A DNA stretch of 19,181 nt from Terfezia claveryi (GCA_015179025.1 WHUX01000567.1:1-19181); one strand, 5' to 3'; numbered from the stretch's first letter, positions 1-8,111 are shown. Made by a program: numbers and translations. Notes: generated by a model from the letters alone, not told the origin.

Positions 1-240
1 CTAGAATCAAGCAAGCAAATCAGCCTAGAATCGAGCAAGCAAATCAGCCTAGGATTGAGCGAGCAAATCAGCCTAGAATTGAGCAATCAAATCAGCCTAG
101 AATCGAGTAAGGAAATTAGCCTAGAATTGAGCAAGGAAATCAGCAGAGAATTGAGCAAGAATATTGCCAATTGAGCGAGGAAATCAGCCTACAATCGAGC
201 GAGCAAATCAGCATACAATCGAGCAAGGAAATCAGCGAAA
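1..240. repeat. 24-bp minisatellite F, outermost copy
   Basis: This is a tandem array of a 24-bp unit built on GAGCAAGCAAATCAGCCTAG plus four bases, about ten degenerate copies, cut by the window start. The same unit recurs at 1270-1690 and 3313-3500, and in inverted orientation at 9001-9375. The last units here change to a variant ending in CAGCGAAAGG, after which the periodicity stops. It may belong to a neighbouring copy of the foldback-like element, because it lies outside the region that pairs with the right arm. Confidence 0.8.
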
Positions 241-689
241 GGTTATAGAAAAAAGGAGTCTTGATCCTTGTAGCAGTCGCTAAGAAAGACACTTATGTCA
301 AAAGGTAAAACGAGTTACCCCAGTTCACTATACTCCGAGCGCCATTACACTACTTCTTAGGTCACTCTTGTTGTAGACTTATGGTTTGGTGGAGATATAG
401 TAAACTGGAGCATTAAGGAATGGATACCCGACAACCCTGCTCCCGGTCCGCCGACAGTAATATTAAGGCAATTAACTTCTTGCCTCCACTGGGAATCGAA
501 CTCGGGCCCTCAATAAATAAACATAAACCGTAAAGTAAAGAACTTACTACTATGCTATGTCTACTGTCAGTTTCAAACACTATAGTGCTATATTCTGCTA
601 AAACTCATTACTTTTTCTACTTACCAATTCAATTGTAGAGACAGGCGCATAGAGATAGGAAATATATAGCGACAGGAAACATATAGTAG
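241..689. other. Intergenic sequence with a tRNA-like segment
   Basis: Between two minisatellite arrays lies about 450 bp of non-periodic sequence. I see no convincing coding region. The only structured part is a tRNA-like stretch at about 482-565 on the minus strand, annotated separately. Sequence downstream of it in the minus direction (about 480 down to 241) could be the body of a SINE, but I see no poly-A tail or target duplication to prove that. Confidence 0.4.
482..565 (-). pseudogene. tRNA-like pseudogene or head of a tRNA-derived SINE
   Basis: On the minus strand, TAGCATAGTAGT (557-546) matches a Pol III A box at 11 of 12 positions. About 43 bp downstream, AGTTCGATTCC (502-492) matches a B box. 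It is followed by CCAG and TGGAGGC, which look like the 3' half of a T stem and an acceptor stem. The 5' acceptor half expected just before the A box does not pair well with TGGAGGC, and no anticodon arm is clear. A working tRNA is therefore unlikely. A decayed tRNA gene or SINE promoter is the best reading, and chance resemblance remains possible. Confidence 0.3.
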
Positions 690-1266
690 TATAGATATTT
701 GCTCGCTCTATATGCCAGCCTAGATATTTGCTCGCCTATATGCCAGCTTGGATATTTGCTCGTTCTACATGCCAGCCTGGATATTTATTCGCTCTATATA
801 TTGGGCTGGATATTCACTTGCTTTATATGTCAGCCTGAATATTCGCTTGCTCTATATGTTAGCCTGGATATTCGCTCACTCAATATGCCTGCCTGGATAT
901 TCGCTCACCCCATATATCAGCCTGGATATTTGCTCGCCCCAGATATCAGCCTAGATATTTGCTGGCCTTAGATATTAGCCTGGATAACCCCCTCCGGTGA
1001 GCCTGCATATTCCCCCTATATCAGCCTAGATATTTGCTCGCTCTATATGCCAGCCTAGATATTTGCTCGCCCTGGATATCAGCCTGGATATTAGCTCACC
1101 CTGAATATCAGCCTGCATATTCACTTACCCTAGATATTAGCCTGGATATTCACTCGCTCTATATGCTAGCCTGAATATTCGCTCACTCTATATGTTAGCC
1201 TGGATATTCGCTCGCTCTATATGTTAGCTTGGATATTCACTCGCTCTATATGTTAGCCTAGATATC
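690..1266. repeat. 28-29-bp minisatellite G
   Basis: About twenty degenerate copies of a 28-29-bp unit containing TAGCCTGGATATTCGCTCGC and CTATATG. Units starting at GATATT lie at 723, 751, 780, 809 and 838, giving the period. The last units run directly into minisatellite F at 1270. The same G-to-F junction is seen inverted on the right side near 9376, where only about two degraded G units remain. That shared junction is what places 1240-1690 in the left inverted arm. Small open frames here are by-products of the repeat and I do not treat them as genes. Confidence 0.8.
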
Positions 1267-1269
1267 CAC

Positions 1270-1690
1270 TAGAATTGAGCAAGCAAATCAGCCTAGAATC
1301 GAGCGAGCAATTTAGCCTAGAATCGAGTGAGCAAATCAGCCTAGGATCGAGCGAGCAAATCAGCCTAGAATCGAGCAAGCAAATCAGCCTAGAATCGAGC
1401 GAGGAAATCAGCCTAGAATTGAGCGAGGAAATCAGCAGAGAATTGAGCCAGAATATCATCGAACCGAGCGAGGAAATCAGCCTACAATCGAGCGAGCAAA
1501 TCAGCATACAATTGAGCAAGCAAATCAGTGAGAAAATGAGCGAGCAAACCAGCATAGAATTGAGCAAGCAAATGAGCCTAGAATTGAAAGAGGAAATCAG
1601 CAGAGAATTGAGCAAGGAAATCACCACTGGCATAGAATCGAGTGAGGAAATCAACCTAGAATCGAGCGAGCAAATCAGCTTATCGATTTT
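1270..1690. repeat. 24-bp minisatellite F, left arm outer part
   Basis: Roughly seventeen copies of the 24-bp F unit. Because 24 is a multiple of three, open frames run through it on both strands: an eight-residue repeat like SKQISLES on plus and LICSLDSR on minus. That is a property of the period and not evidence of a gene. The array pairs with the inverted F array at 9001-9375 and stops near 1690, where a non-repetitive insertion begins. Confidence 0.85.
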
Positions 1691-1770
1691 GTAAAGCAAG
1701 TGGTTGTACTTCTCGGACATATTATATATGCACTCATTGTAAATTTCCCTATTGTTTATTATGTACATAG

Positions 1771-1817
1771 ATTATAGAAATAGATAATAGAAATAGATAA
1801 TAGAAATAGATAATAGA
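1771..1817. repeat. 13-bp tandem repeat
   Basis: About three and a half copies of AGAAATAGATAAT in direct repeat. It lies in otherwise unremarkable AT-rich sequence (1691-1990) in which I see no gene. Confidence 0.8.
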
Positions 1818-1996
1818 TACAAACCTAAAGTTCACTGCTGCCGCTTCCTATAATGGTATGTAGGTTGGTTAACATCTATAGCAAAGGTATAAGGAGTAAG
1901 GTACTTACTTTTATCACCAAAAGAGCCCAGCCCTAGCCTGTCACGATATATAAGAAGAAAGATTGGAAAAAAACAAACATATAAGAATACAAAGAA

Positions 1997-2560
1997 AAAA
2001 ACTCTCCCCCTCCCACCCTACCTCCTCCCCCCTACCCCCTACCCCCTACCTCCTCTCACCCCCTACCCCCTACCCCCTCCCACTCTACCCCCTCCTCCCT
2101 ACTCTACCTCCCCCTCCCACTGCTAGCCCCTGCCACCAGCCCTCCCCTCCTGCCGCCAGCCCCAACTGCTAGCTCGCCCCGCCAGCTATCCCCTCCTACC
2201 CCCAGTCCCTCCTTCCGCCAGCCCTTGCCCTCGCCCTCAGTCCCTCCCACCGCCAGCCCCCGCCCCCAGTCCCTCCTGCCGCCAGCCCCTCCCACTGCCA
2301 GTTCCTCTTACTGCCAGTCCCTCTCGCCGCCAGCCCTTGCCCCCGCCGCCAATCCCACTGCCAGTCCCTCCCGGCCTCTGCCGCCAGTCCCTCCTACCGC
2401 CAGTCCCTCCCACCGCCAGTTCCTCCCGCTACCAGTCCCTCCCACCACCAGCTCTTGCCTCCACCATCAGTCCCTCCCACTACCAGCTCTTATACAATAA
2501 CCCCCCCCCAAGCTCTCCCACCACCAGCTCTCCTTACAATAACCTCCCCCCAGAAAAAGA
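1997..2560. repeat. C-rich minisatellite tract (16-bp and 7-bp units)
   Basis: The plus strand is almost free of G for long stretches. The left part (about 2030-2090) repeats CCCCCTA-like heptamers. The right part (about 2200-2480) repeats a 16-bp unit CAGTCCCTCCCACCGC with variants. The complementary strand is rich in G runs, so G-quadruplex, i-motif or triplex formation is plausible. Overlapping open frames on both strands encode only proline/serine-rich or glycine/arginine-rich low-complexity peptides and are not convincing genes. The heptamer is not a standard telomere repeat. Confidence 0.75.
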
Positions 2561-2578
2561 AAAAAAGAACCAACTCCA

Positions 2579-2629
2579 CTTTTTTTTTTATTTTTTTTTT
2601 TTTTATTTTTTTTTTATTTTTTTTTTTCT
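2579..2629. repeat. Poly-T tract
   Basis: About 50 bp made almost entirely of T with scattered A and C, directly after the C-rich tract. On the minus strand it is a poly-A stretch, which could mark the 3' end of a retroposed or polyadenylated sequence on that strand. The small minus-strand ORF ends about 20 bp before it, at 2649. Confidence 0.7.
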
Positions 2630-2648
2630 ATGATCCCTTCCAACCATC

Positions 2649-3032
2649 CTATTCATCAGCATCCGTTGTTGACCCACAATCAGGGTCAGCCCACCCGTCA
2701 GCCCACCTAACTTTTTTCTTTTTTAACAAAGAAATTAGATAACGGGGACGATAGGCTAGTAACAGTAGTATTTGTACATTTTTTTCTTGAAGACATGTCA
2801 ATTGCTTATGGCAGTATTCCTCGACGCGCAGACGCTTCAATTGGTCAGTGCAATACTGTAAAATGCGTTCTTCCTTAAACTCTGCTAGAACTTGCAGATC
2901 TATAGATCTTTGCAGCTTTGCATCAAGATCTATCCGACTATTAATGATCGTCTGTCTAATAGAAGTAGCCATAGTTATGGTAGTGGCCAAAGTTGCCAAC
3001 ATGGTAAGGAAGATGATAATAAAGTAAAGCAT
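2649..3032 (-). CDS. Small hypothetical protein, unrecognised
   Basis: A 127-codon ORF on the minus strand. The first 23 or so residues are strongly hydrophobic (MLYFIIIFLTMLATLATTIT...) and could be a signal anchor or a single membrane segment. Residues about 25-75 are charged and probably helical. The tail is tryptophan/aspartate-rich with repeated WAD (ADGWADPD). An inner methionine at about residue 21 could be an alternative start. Downstream in the same direction is the poly-A-like tract. I recognise no family, the neighbourhood is all repeats, and the frame may be fortuitous. Confidence 0.3.
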   Translation of the reverse strand: MLYFIIIFLTMLATLATTITMATSIRQTIINSRIDLDAKLQRSIDLQVLAEFKEERILQYCTDQLKRLRVEEYCHKQLTCLQEKNVQILLLLAYRPRYLISLLKKKKVRWADGWADPDCGSTTDADE

Positions 3033-3312
3033 ATTGATAGAGGTATTGCATTTAAGGGTGGATGTTATGGATGTTATTCTGTGGATGTATGTTATTCTAG
3101 CTATAGAATATTGTACTTTAGAAGATATTGTGCAAGAGAGGATATTGTACTATAAGGATATCCATCGAGAGGCCAGTGCCCACCAACTGTTGGTGTTGTT
3201 ACTGCTTCTAGCTTAGTTGCTGCTGTAATACATGTGGAGCTTGTATTAGTGGTCCATAGAATATGCTGGTTTGCTCGCTCGATTATATGCTGATTTGCTC
3301 GCTCAATTATAT

Positions 3313-3500
3313 AATGGAGTGAGCAAATTAGCCTAGAATCGAGCAGCAAATCAGCATGCTATCGAGCAAGCAAATCAGCCTAGAATCGAGCAAGCAAATC
3401 AGTGAGAAAATAAGCGAGCAAATGAGCGAGAAAATGAGCGAGAAAATGAGCGAGCAAATGAGTAAGAAAATGAGCAAGCAAACTAGGGTAGAATTGAGTG
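3313..3500. repeat. 24-bp minisatellite F, left arm inner part
   Basis: Seven to eight F units. Several have decayed to GAGCGAGAAAATGAGCGAG-like variants, the same variants seen inverted at about 9020-9070 in the right arm. Immediately left of 3313 the units appear in the opposite orientation (3262-3312), so a short palindromic junction lies at about 3313. The array runs into unique block E at 3501. Confidence 0.8.
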
Positions 3501-3789
3501 AGCAAAATTATTTGAAAGAAATGAACAGAAGGAAAGCTCTAAGTCCCAGCAGGGCACACCTTAGAAATAGGGACTTGCCGTGTCTTGCTGCCAGCCATTA
3601 CAGTCAGATCGACTGGCACTGCCTTAAAACTAGATTACATGTTTTACCTACAATGATCCCACTGCATCGGTTGGGGCTCCTCCTGCAATTCGGAAAACCT
3701 AGTACAAAGGAGGAAATACCCATATATGGGAAATGAATGAGAAGACAAATATATAGAAATGATGGCTTTTCGGCCTCTATATATGCATG
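3501..3789. repeat. Unique block E of the left inverted arm
   Basis: About 285 bp without internal periodicity that is the inverted counterpart of 8720-9000. Examples are GGGACTTGCCG and CAGCCA here against TGGCTG and CGGCAAGTCCC on the right. Short open frames occur in both copies and both strands. They are not conserved in a way that suggests coding, so I treat the block as non-coding arm sequence. Confidence 0.75.
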
Positions 3790-4108
3790 CAATTCATGCT
3801 TCCGCTAGCTCTAGATATTGGTGTTTTGCATACTTCCGCTGGCGCTATATATTGGTGGTTTTCATGCTTTCACTGGCTCTAGATATTGGTGTTTTGCATA
3901 CTTCCGCTAGCACTATATATTGGTGGTTTTCATGCTTTCGCTAGCTCTAGGTATTGGTGTTTTACATACTTCCACTGGTGCTATATACTAGTGTTTTGCA
4001 TGCTTCTGCTGGCGCTATATATTGGTATTTTTCATGCTTCCGCTGGCTCTGTATATTGGTTTTTTCATGCTTTTACTAGCTCTAGAAATTGGTATGTTTC
4101 ATGCTAGG
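3790..4108. repeat. 34-bp minisatellite D, left arm
   Basis: About nine copies of a 34-bp unit containing GCTTCCGCTGGCTCTAGATA and TTGGTGTTTTGCA. The ATTGGT core recurs at 3817, 3851, 3885, 3919, 3953, 3987, 4021 and 4055, an exact 34-bp spacing, and then at 4088. Two unit types alternate (CTCTAGATATTGG and GCTATATATTGG), so a 68-bp higher-order repeat is suggested. The right arm carries about five copies inverted at 8541-8719. Confidence 0.85.
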
Positions 4109-4167
4109 AAGTATGACGAAAGTGGACGCTACGTGGCGCAGACTGAGGCAGATGATTTCTCATATGG

Positions 4168-4431
4168 ATATGGATATATAGGCTAAGAAGAACCCCCGAT
4201 TGCAGGCCTCGATTGCAGGTTCATAATATGGATATGGATATCTAGGCTAAGAAAGAACCCCAATTCCATACTCTTATAGACGCGGATATCTAGACTAATA
4301 GGGACCCCCAATTGCAGGCTAATAGAGACCCCCGATTGCAGGCTAATAGGGACCCCTGATTGCAGGCTAATAGGGACTCCTGATTGCAGGCTAATAGGGA
4401 CCACCGATTGCAGGCTCAAGGATATAAACAC
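4168..4431. repeat. 24-bp minisatellite C, left arm
   Basis: Repeats of GGGACCCCCGATTGCAGGCT plus AATA, exact 24-bp spacing in the right half (about 4305-4425, five copies), with longer spacers containing ATATGGATATGGATATCTAG on the left. The inverted counterpart is at 8275-8466. The open frame across it is repeat-derived. Confidence 0.8.
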
Positions 4432-4593
4432 TAGCTCGGCAAGTTGTTAATGGTACAAAAACTCACTCATCTCCTAGTGTACACTGTAGAAGCGGCGATT
4501 CTAGGTGATTAGTATTTTCAAGGAATATAAGAAATCTTCTACTCTGAGCATTGTATTAACAGACCAGAATATATACATAAGAAAAGCTCTGCC
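4432..4593. repeat. Unique block B of the left inverted arm
   Basis: About 160 bp without periodicity, paired with 8112-8274 in inverted orientation. The shared parts are the CTGTAGAAGCGGCGATTCTAG segment and the CAGACCAGAATATATACATAAG region. I see no coding potential. Confidence 0.7.
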
Positions 4594-4745
4594 ATCTTCC
4601 GCTTGCTCAATCCTCCGCTTGCCCAATCCCCATACCTACTTGCTCAATCCCCCACTTGCTCAATCCTTATACCCACTTACTCAATCCCCCGCTTGCTCAA
4701 TCCTCATACCCACTTGCTCAATCCCCTGCTTGCTTAATATCCTGC
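4594..4745. repeat. Minisatellite A, left arm (GCTTGCTCAATCCCC units)
   Basis: Degenerate direct repeats of about 15-16 bp with consensus GCTTGCTCAATCCCC, some separated by ATACCCA. The inverted copy at 7920-8111 reads as GATTGAGCAAGCGGGG-type units. This is the innermost minisatellite of the arm. It lies just beyond the 3' end of the transposase gene. Confidence 0.8.
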
Positions 4746-4751
4746 TAGCTC

Positions 4752-6709
4752 TTATATTGAATTCGTACATAGGTGCGGCCCTGATCCAGTATGACAATGG
4801 GCAGTAAATGAACATCCTTCTTTTTTGCATTGGCAGCGATGGTCAGAACATAGGCCTTTGTATTTGCAGCGAACTATAGATCCAGCAGAGACAAGACGTG
4901 CAACTTCATGCAGTGACTTTGGTTTTTGACTTTGCCATTCTAATGAAATAGACTCAAGGTAGGTTGATCTAATACTGGAAGGAAGCCGCTCCAATTCACT
5001 AGTGGGATAGTATCAATCTAATAGGCCATATTCACTATATAGCTAATGTCGGTCAGGATGAGGCTTGTAAACAACTCTACAAAAATTTGGCAATGGTCGG
5101 TAGAAGCTTGATCAATACCAGGAATTCGTAAGCTGACGAGATCACCTATTATGAAGGTATCTATTTTGTACTGTAGAATATATCGATTTGCCATTTTCTT
5201 CCGAGCTGTTGCAGTACGTTTGCGGACTTTTGCTAGCATGATGTTGGTACTGCCAGTGGGAAGTTCAAGTTGAACAGAAGTAAATTGACTCGAAGGTTCA
5301 ATCAAACTGTTTTCCTCGTCATCCTCCTCCTCTTCATTCTCCTCATTATCCTTCTCTTCATTCTCCTCATTATCCTCCTCTTGCTCATCCTCTTCCTCAT
5401 CATCTTCTTCCTCTTCCTTCTCCTCCTCTCCCTCCTCCTCATTCTCCTCCTCCTCTTCATTATCCTCATCCTCTACTTCTTTATCATCATTCTCTACTTC
5501 CTCATCATTTGCATCTAGGATTGGAGAAAAATGACCTAGAAGATGATGTACTTTTTGTTTAAATACAACTTCATATGGACTATATCTAATTGTCGAGTGA
5601 ATCTAATATTATTAGTTTCATTATTATAAGACCAGCCTGAGTATTAGAAATGATTACTTACTTGTTGATTCATTGCTAAAATTACAATAGGTAAAATCTG
5701 TACCCATCGATTGTCACCTGATTTAGCTTTGGCCATTCAAATCTTCTGCTTTAGAACAGCATTTGCTTGTTCTATCAATCCTTGTGTTTGAAGATGGCGT
5801 GGATGTCCTCGTATTAAAGAAATTCCATGATATTCTATAATAACAAGTACTTCACCTTTAAACTCATTACCATTGTCACATTGAAGAATTTTTGGTGGAC
5901 CAAATTGTCCAATCCACATGAGAAGGATATTAGGAACTTCAGTACTTTCCTTAGACTTTAAAGGATAAGCACTAGAAAATTTACTAAAATAATCGCGAAT
6001 ATGTAAAACCCATTGGTATTCCACATCTAGATCAGCTCGCATATCGATTAGATCAATTTGTACTCATTCCCAAAGATTATTAATAATGATTGGTTGTAGT
6101 GGACCATGACTTTGACTTGGTTTATTATGTGCACATAGTTGACAATGCTGTAACAGTTCCATAACCTATACCAAATATTAATATTAATATATACTAAGTA
6201 GATTCAGACTTAACTATACCTCCTTATGATTAATTCCATGGTACTTCTCACTAATAGTTGCATAGGTTTTGTTCTTACCTGCATGCATTAATACATCATG
6301 AGTATGTGCAATAATGTCAAATACATCATGCTCTAAGACTACTCGTTGATTATTTTTCCCAGCAATAAAATATAAAGCATTATTTCGTAGCTCATATTCC
6401 TTGAGTGCCTTAGATCATAGCTTAATTTCTATTGTATTGCCTTTAGCAGCCTTTAGATTTGGATCTCGAAGGTATGCTTTAATTTTACGATACCTAGATA
6501 GTATTTATTAGTCACTATTATACTAGATAATTTTAGGGTTATTACTTCTCAAAAGTCAAGTGAGATTTGTTACTTGTTGTATACAAATACTCTTCAAAGT
6601 TGGTGCGGGCAGTACCAGAAAATGCTTCAATAGCACTTGGAGATGGAGCGGACCCTGGAGGATGAAACTGGTTGAAATCAGTCTCAGTATGATCTTGAGT
6701 GATAGACAT
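4752..6709 (-). pseudogene. Integrase-like transposase pseudogene (SCAND3/KRBA2 or Ginger-like), four exons
   Basis: An ATG at 6709 opens a gene read on the minus strand. Exons are 6709-6546, 6493-6220, 6165-5662 and 5602 onward. Introns are 52, 54 and 59 nt, with GTAATA, GTATAG and GTAAGT donors and TAG acceptors. All exons join in phase, which supports the model. Counting codons, an HHCC zinc finger is at H120, H125, C154 and C157. The catalytic core has D184 (in a QIDLIDM motif), D243 (CDNG) and E278, with GHPRH before the Glu. Then come a PYEVVF motif near 323, an acidic run of about 68 Glu/Asp-rich residues (344-412) and a tail with six cysteines in C-X5-C-X4-C-X-C-X4-C-X5-C spacing. TGA stops interrupt codons 81, 180 and 289. 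A one-base loss in the A5 run at 5081-5085 shifts the frame (stop at 5018), and TAG (5045-5043) and TGA (5015-5013) follow in the restored frame. The gene is dead but clearly one unit. The family call rests on motif resemblance. Confidence 0.75.
5290..5520 (-). other. Acidic-linker coding repeat (GAG/GAT-rich) within the transposase gene
   Basis: This part of exon 4 is almost pure GAG, GAA, GAT and AAT codons, giving about 68 mostly acidic residues between the integrase core and the basic/Cys-rich tail. The opposite strand reads as a CTC/CTT-rich hydrophobic ORF, which is only its shadow. The low complexity probably expanded by slippage. Confidence 0.8.
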
Positions 6710-6711
6710 TG

Positions 6712-6864
6712 GTAGAGATTAGTAAGAGTGTGATATTGTAGAGACCGGTAAGAGTGTAATATTGTAGAGACTAGTAAGAGTATGATATTGTAGAGACCAG
6801 TAAGAGTGTGATATTATAGAGACTGGTAAGAGTGTGATATTGTAGAGACTGGTAAAAGTGTGAT
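6712..6864. repeat. 26-bp minisatellite just upstream of the transposase start
   Basis: Six direct copies of GTAGAGACTGGTAAGAGTGT plus GATATT. Units start at 6712, 6738, 6764, 6790, 6816 and 6842, an exact 26-bp period. The array starts three bases upstream of the transposase ATG (6709), so it occupies the 5' leader or core promoter region of that gene. It has no counterpart in the inverted arms. Confidence 0.85.
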
Positions 6865-7026
6865 TAAGCAAAGCAATAGTTAAAACTCTATAGCATCATG
6901 ATCTTTAAAGGCTACTATTGTGAGGGCTACATCCTCTTGTTCTTTGACCTGATGTTTCTCTACATAATAACCTTCATTTCAGGTATACCTCTACTGAGTA
7001 TTTTCTATGATAGGTCATTTTATGTT
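6865..7026. other. Spacer between the transposase promoter side and the hairpin element
   Basis: No gene is supported. The part at about 6931-7020 resembles, with many differences, the first 90 bp of the hairpin element that starts at 7027: the GTTCTTTGACC, CTACA and ATTTCAGGTAT portions align in order. It may be a decayed remnant of an earlier copy of that element's end. A 33-codon minus-strand open stretch lies here but is too short to judge. Confidence 0.4.
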
Positions 7027-7869
7027 ATCTCCGATGTTCTTTAACCAAATGTTGCTACAAAATTACCTTTATATCAGATATGTCCCTATTTAGTAATTTT
7101 AATGTCACTGTGGCCGTTGTGGCCGCTGTGATTATGGTAAATGCTAGTTACTATCCATGACATTGAACAATTTAATCCCATAACGGCCTGGTCCATTGTG
7201 ATATCCAGCCATACCGTAATGGCCTAGTCCGTTATGATATCTAGTCCATACCAGTATAGACCGGGCCATACCGGTATAGACCGGATCCTGGAATGGACCA
7301 GAACATATATATATATATGAGAAAGCCATGCTTTTGGAGACATATATATATATATGCGAGAAATCCATGTATTCACGAGCTTATATATATATATGTGAGA
7401 AACTCATGCTTTTGGAGACATATAGAGAAATGTATGCACTCATGGGCATATTTATATAGATGTGCGAGAAACTCGTGCTTTTGGAGATATAAATACATAA
7501 GCCCGCAAATGCATGGATTTCTCGCATATATATATATAAGTCTCCAAAAGCACGAGTTTCTCCCACATATATATATAAGCTCACGAATGCATAGATTTCT
7601 CACATATATATATATAAGTCTCCAAAAGTACAAGTTTTTTGTATATATATATATGTTCTGGTCCGTTCCAGGATCCGGGCCATACCGGTATGGACTAGAT
7701 ATCGCAACGGACCAGGCTATTACGGGATTAAATTGTTCAATGTCACGGATAGCAACAAGGATTTACCACAACACCACAGTGGCCACAGCGACATTAAAAG
7801 TACTAAATAGGGACATATCCGATATGAAGGTAATTTTGTAGCAACATTTGGTCAAAGAACATCGAAGAT
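7027..7869. mobile_element. Foldback/MITE-like hairpin element with AT-rich minisatellite centre
   Basis: The two halves are near-perfect reverse complements around a centre at about 7480. The outer ends are ATCTCCGATGTTCTTT on the left and AAAGAACATCGAAGAT on the right. Each arm carries TGTCACTGTGGCC-like, CGGTATGG and GGATCC motifs, then several units of ATATATATA followed by TCTCCAAAAGCACGAG or GAATGCATGGATTTCTC. No real coding region is seen; the long frames through the AT repeats are artefacts. The right end abuts the inner edge of the right arm of the larger transposon. A target-site duplication is not evident. It could be a non-autonomous DNA transposon. Confidence 0.7.
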
Positions 7870-7919
7870 GCCCATTGTCATACTGGATTAGGGCCACACC
7901 CATGTACGAATTCAATATA

Positions 7920-8111
7920 AGAGCTAGCAGGATGTTAAGCAAGCGGGGGATTAAGCAAGTGGATATGAGGATTGAGCAAGCGGGGGATTAAGCAAGTGGG
8001 TATGGGGATTAAGCAAGCGGGGAATTGAGTAAGCGAGGGATTGGGTAAGTGGAGGATTGGGCAAGCGGGAGATTAGGCAAGTGGAGGATTGAGCAAGCGG
8101 GAGATGGCAGA
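7920..8111. repeat. Minisatellite A, right arm
   Basis: GATTGAGCAAGCGGGG-type repeats of about 15-16 bp, inverted relative to 4594-4745, with TATGAG or TATGGG spacers between some units. Confidence 0.8.

Larger units (their letters stand above)
1691..3312. other. Insertion of about 1.6 kb splitting minisatellite F in the left arm
   Basis: The right arm has one continuous F array (9001-9375). The left arm has F at 1270-1690, then non-F sequence, then F again at 3313-3500, so this stretch is best read as an insertion or rearrangement. It contains a short 13-bp repeat, a C-rich tract, a poly-T tract, a small minus-strand ORF and, at about 3262-3312, a few F units in reversed orientation. I cannot identify terminal repeats or a target duplication. 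A local inversion rather than transposition is also possible, given the flipped F units at its right edge. Confidence 0.5.

Noticed and set aside
1253..1768. 171-residue minus-strand Leu/Ser repeat protein
   Set aside because: The 24-bp minisatellite keeps both strands open; the frame is explained by the period alone.
2030..2095. Possible internal telomere repeat
   Set aside because: The unit is a CCCCCTA-like heptamer with much variation, not the CCCTAA hexamer of most fungi, and it merges into a 16-bp minisatellite.
2104..2633. Proline-rich and Gly/Arg-rich ORFs in the C-rich tract
   Set aside because: Low complexity, overlapping in several frames of both strands, no conserved motif.
5270..5518. 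Plus-strand 82-residue hydrophobic Leu/Ile-rich ORF, like a membrane protein
   Set aside because: It is the exact reverse complement of the acidic linker coding run of the minus-strand transposase gene, so it is a shadow.
7144..7841. Several ORFs on both strands with IYIYVRN-type repeats
   Set aside because: They arise from ATATATA spacers inside a near-perfect hairpin and read equally on both strands; no start context or known domain supports coding.
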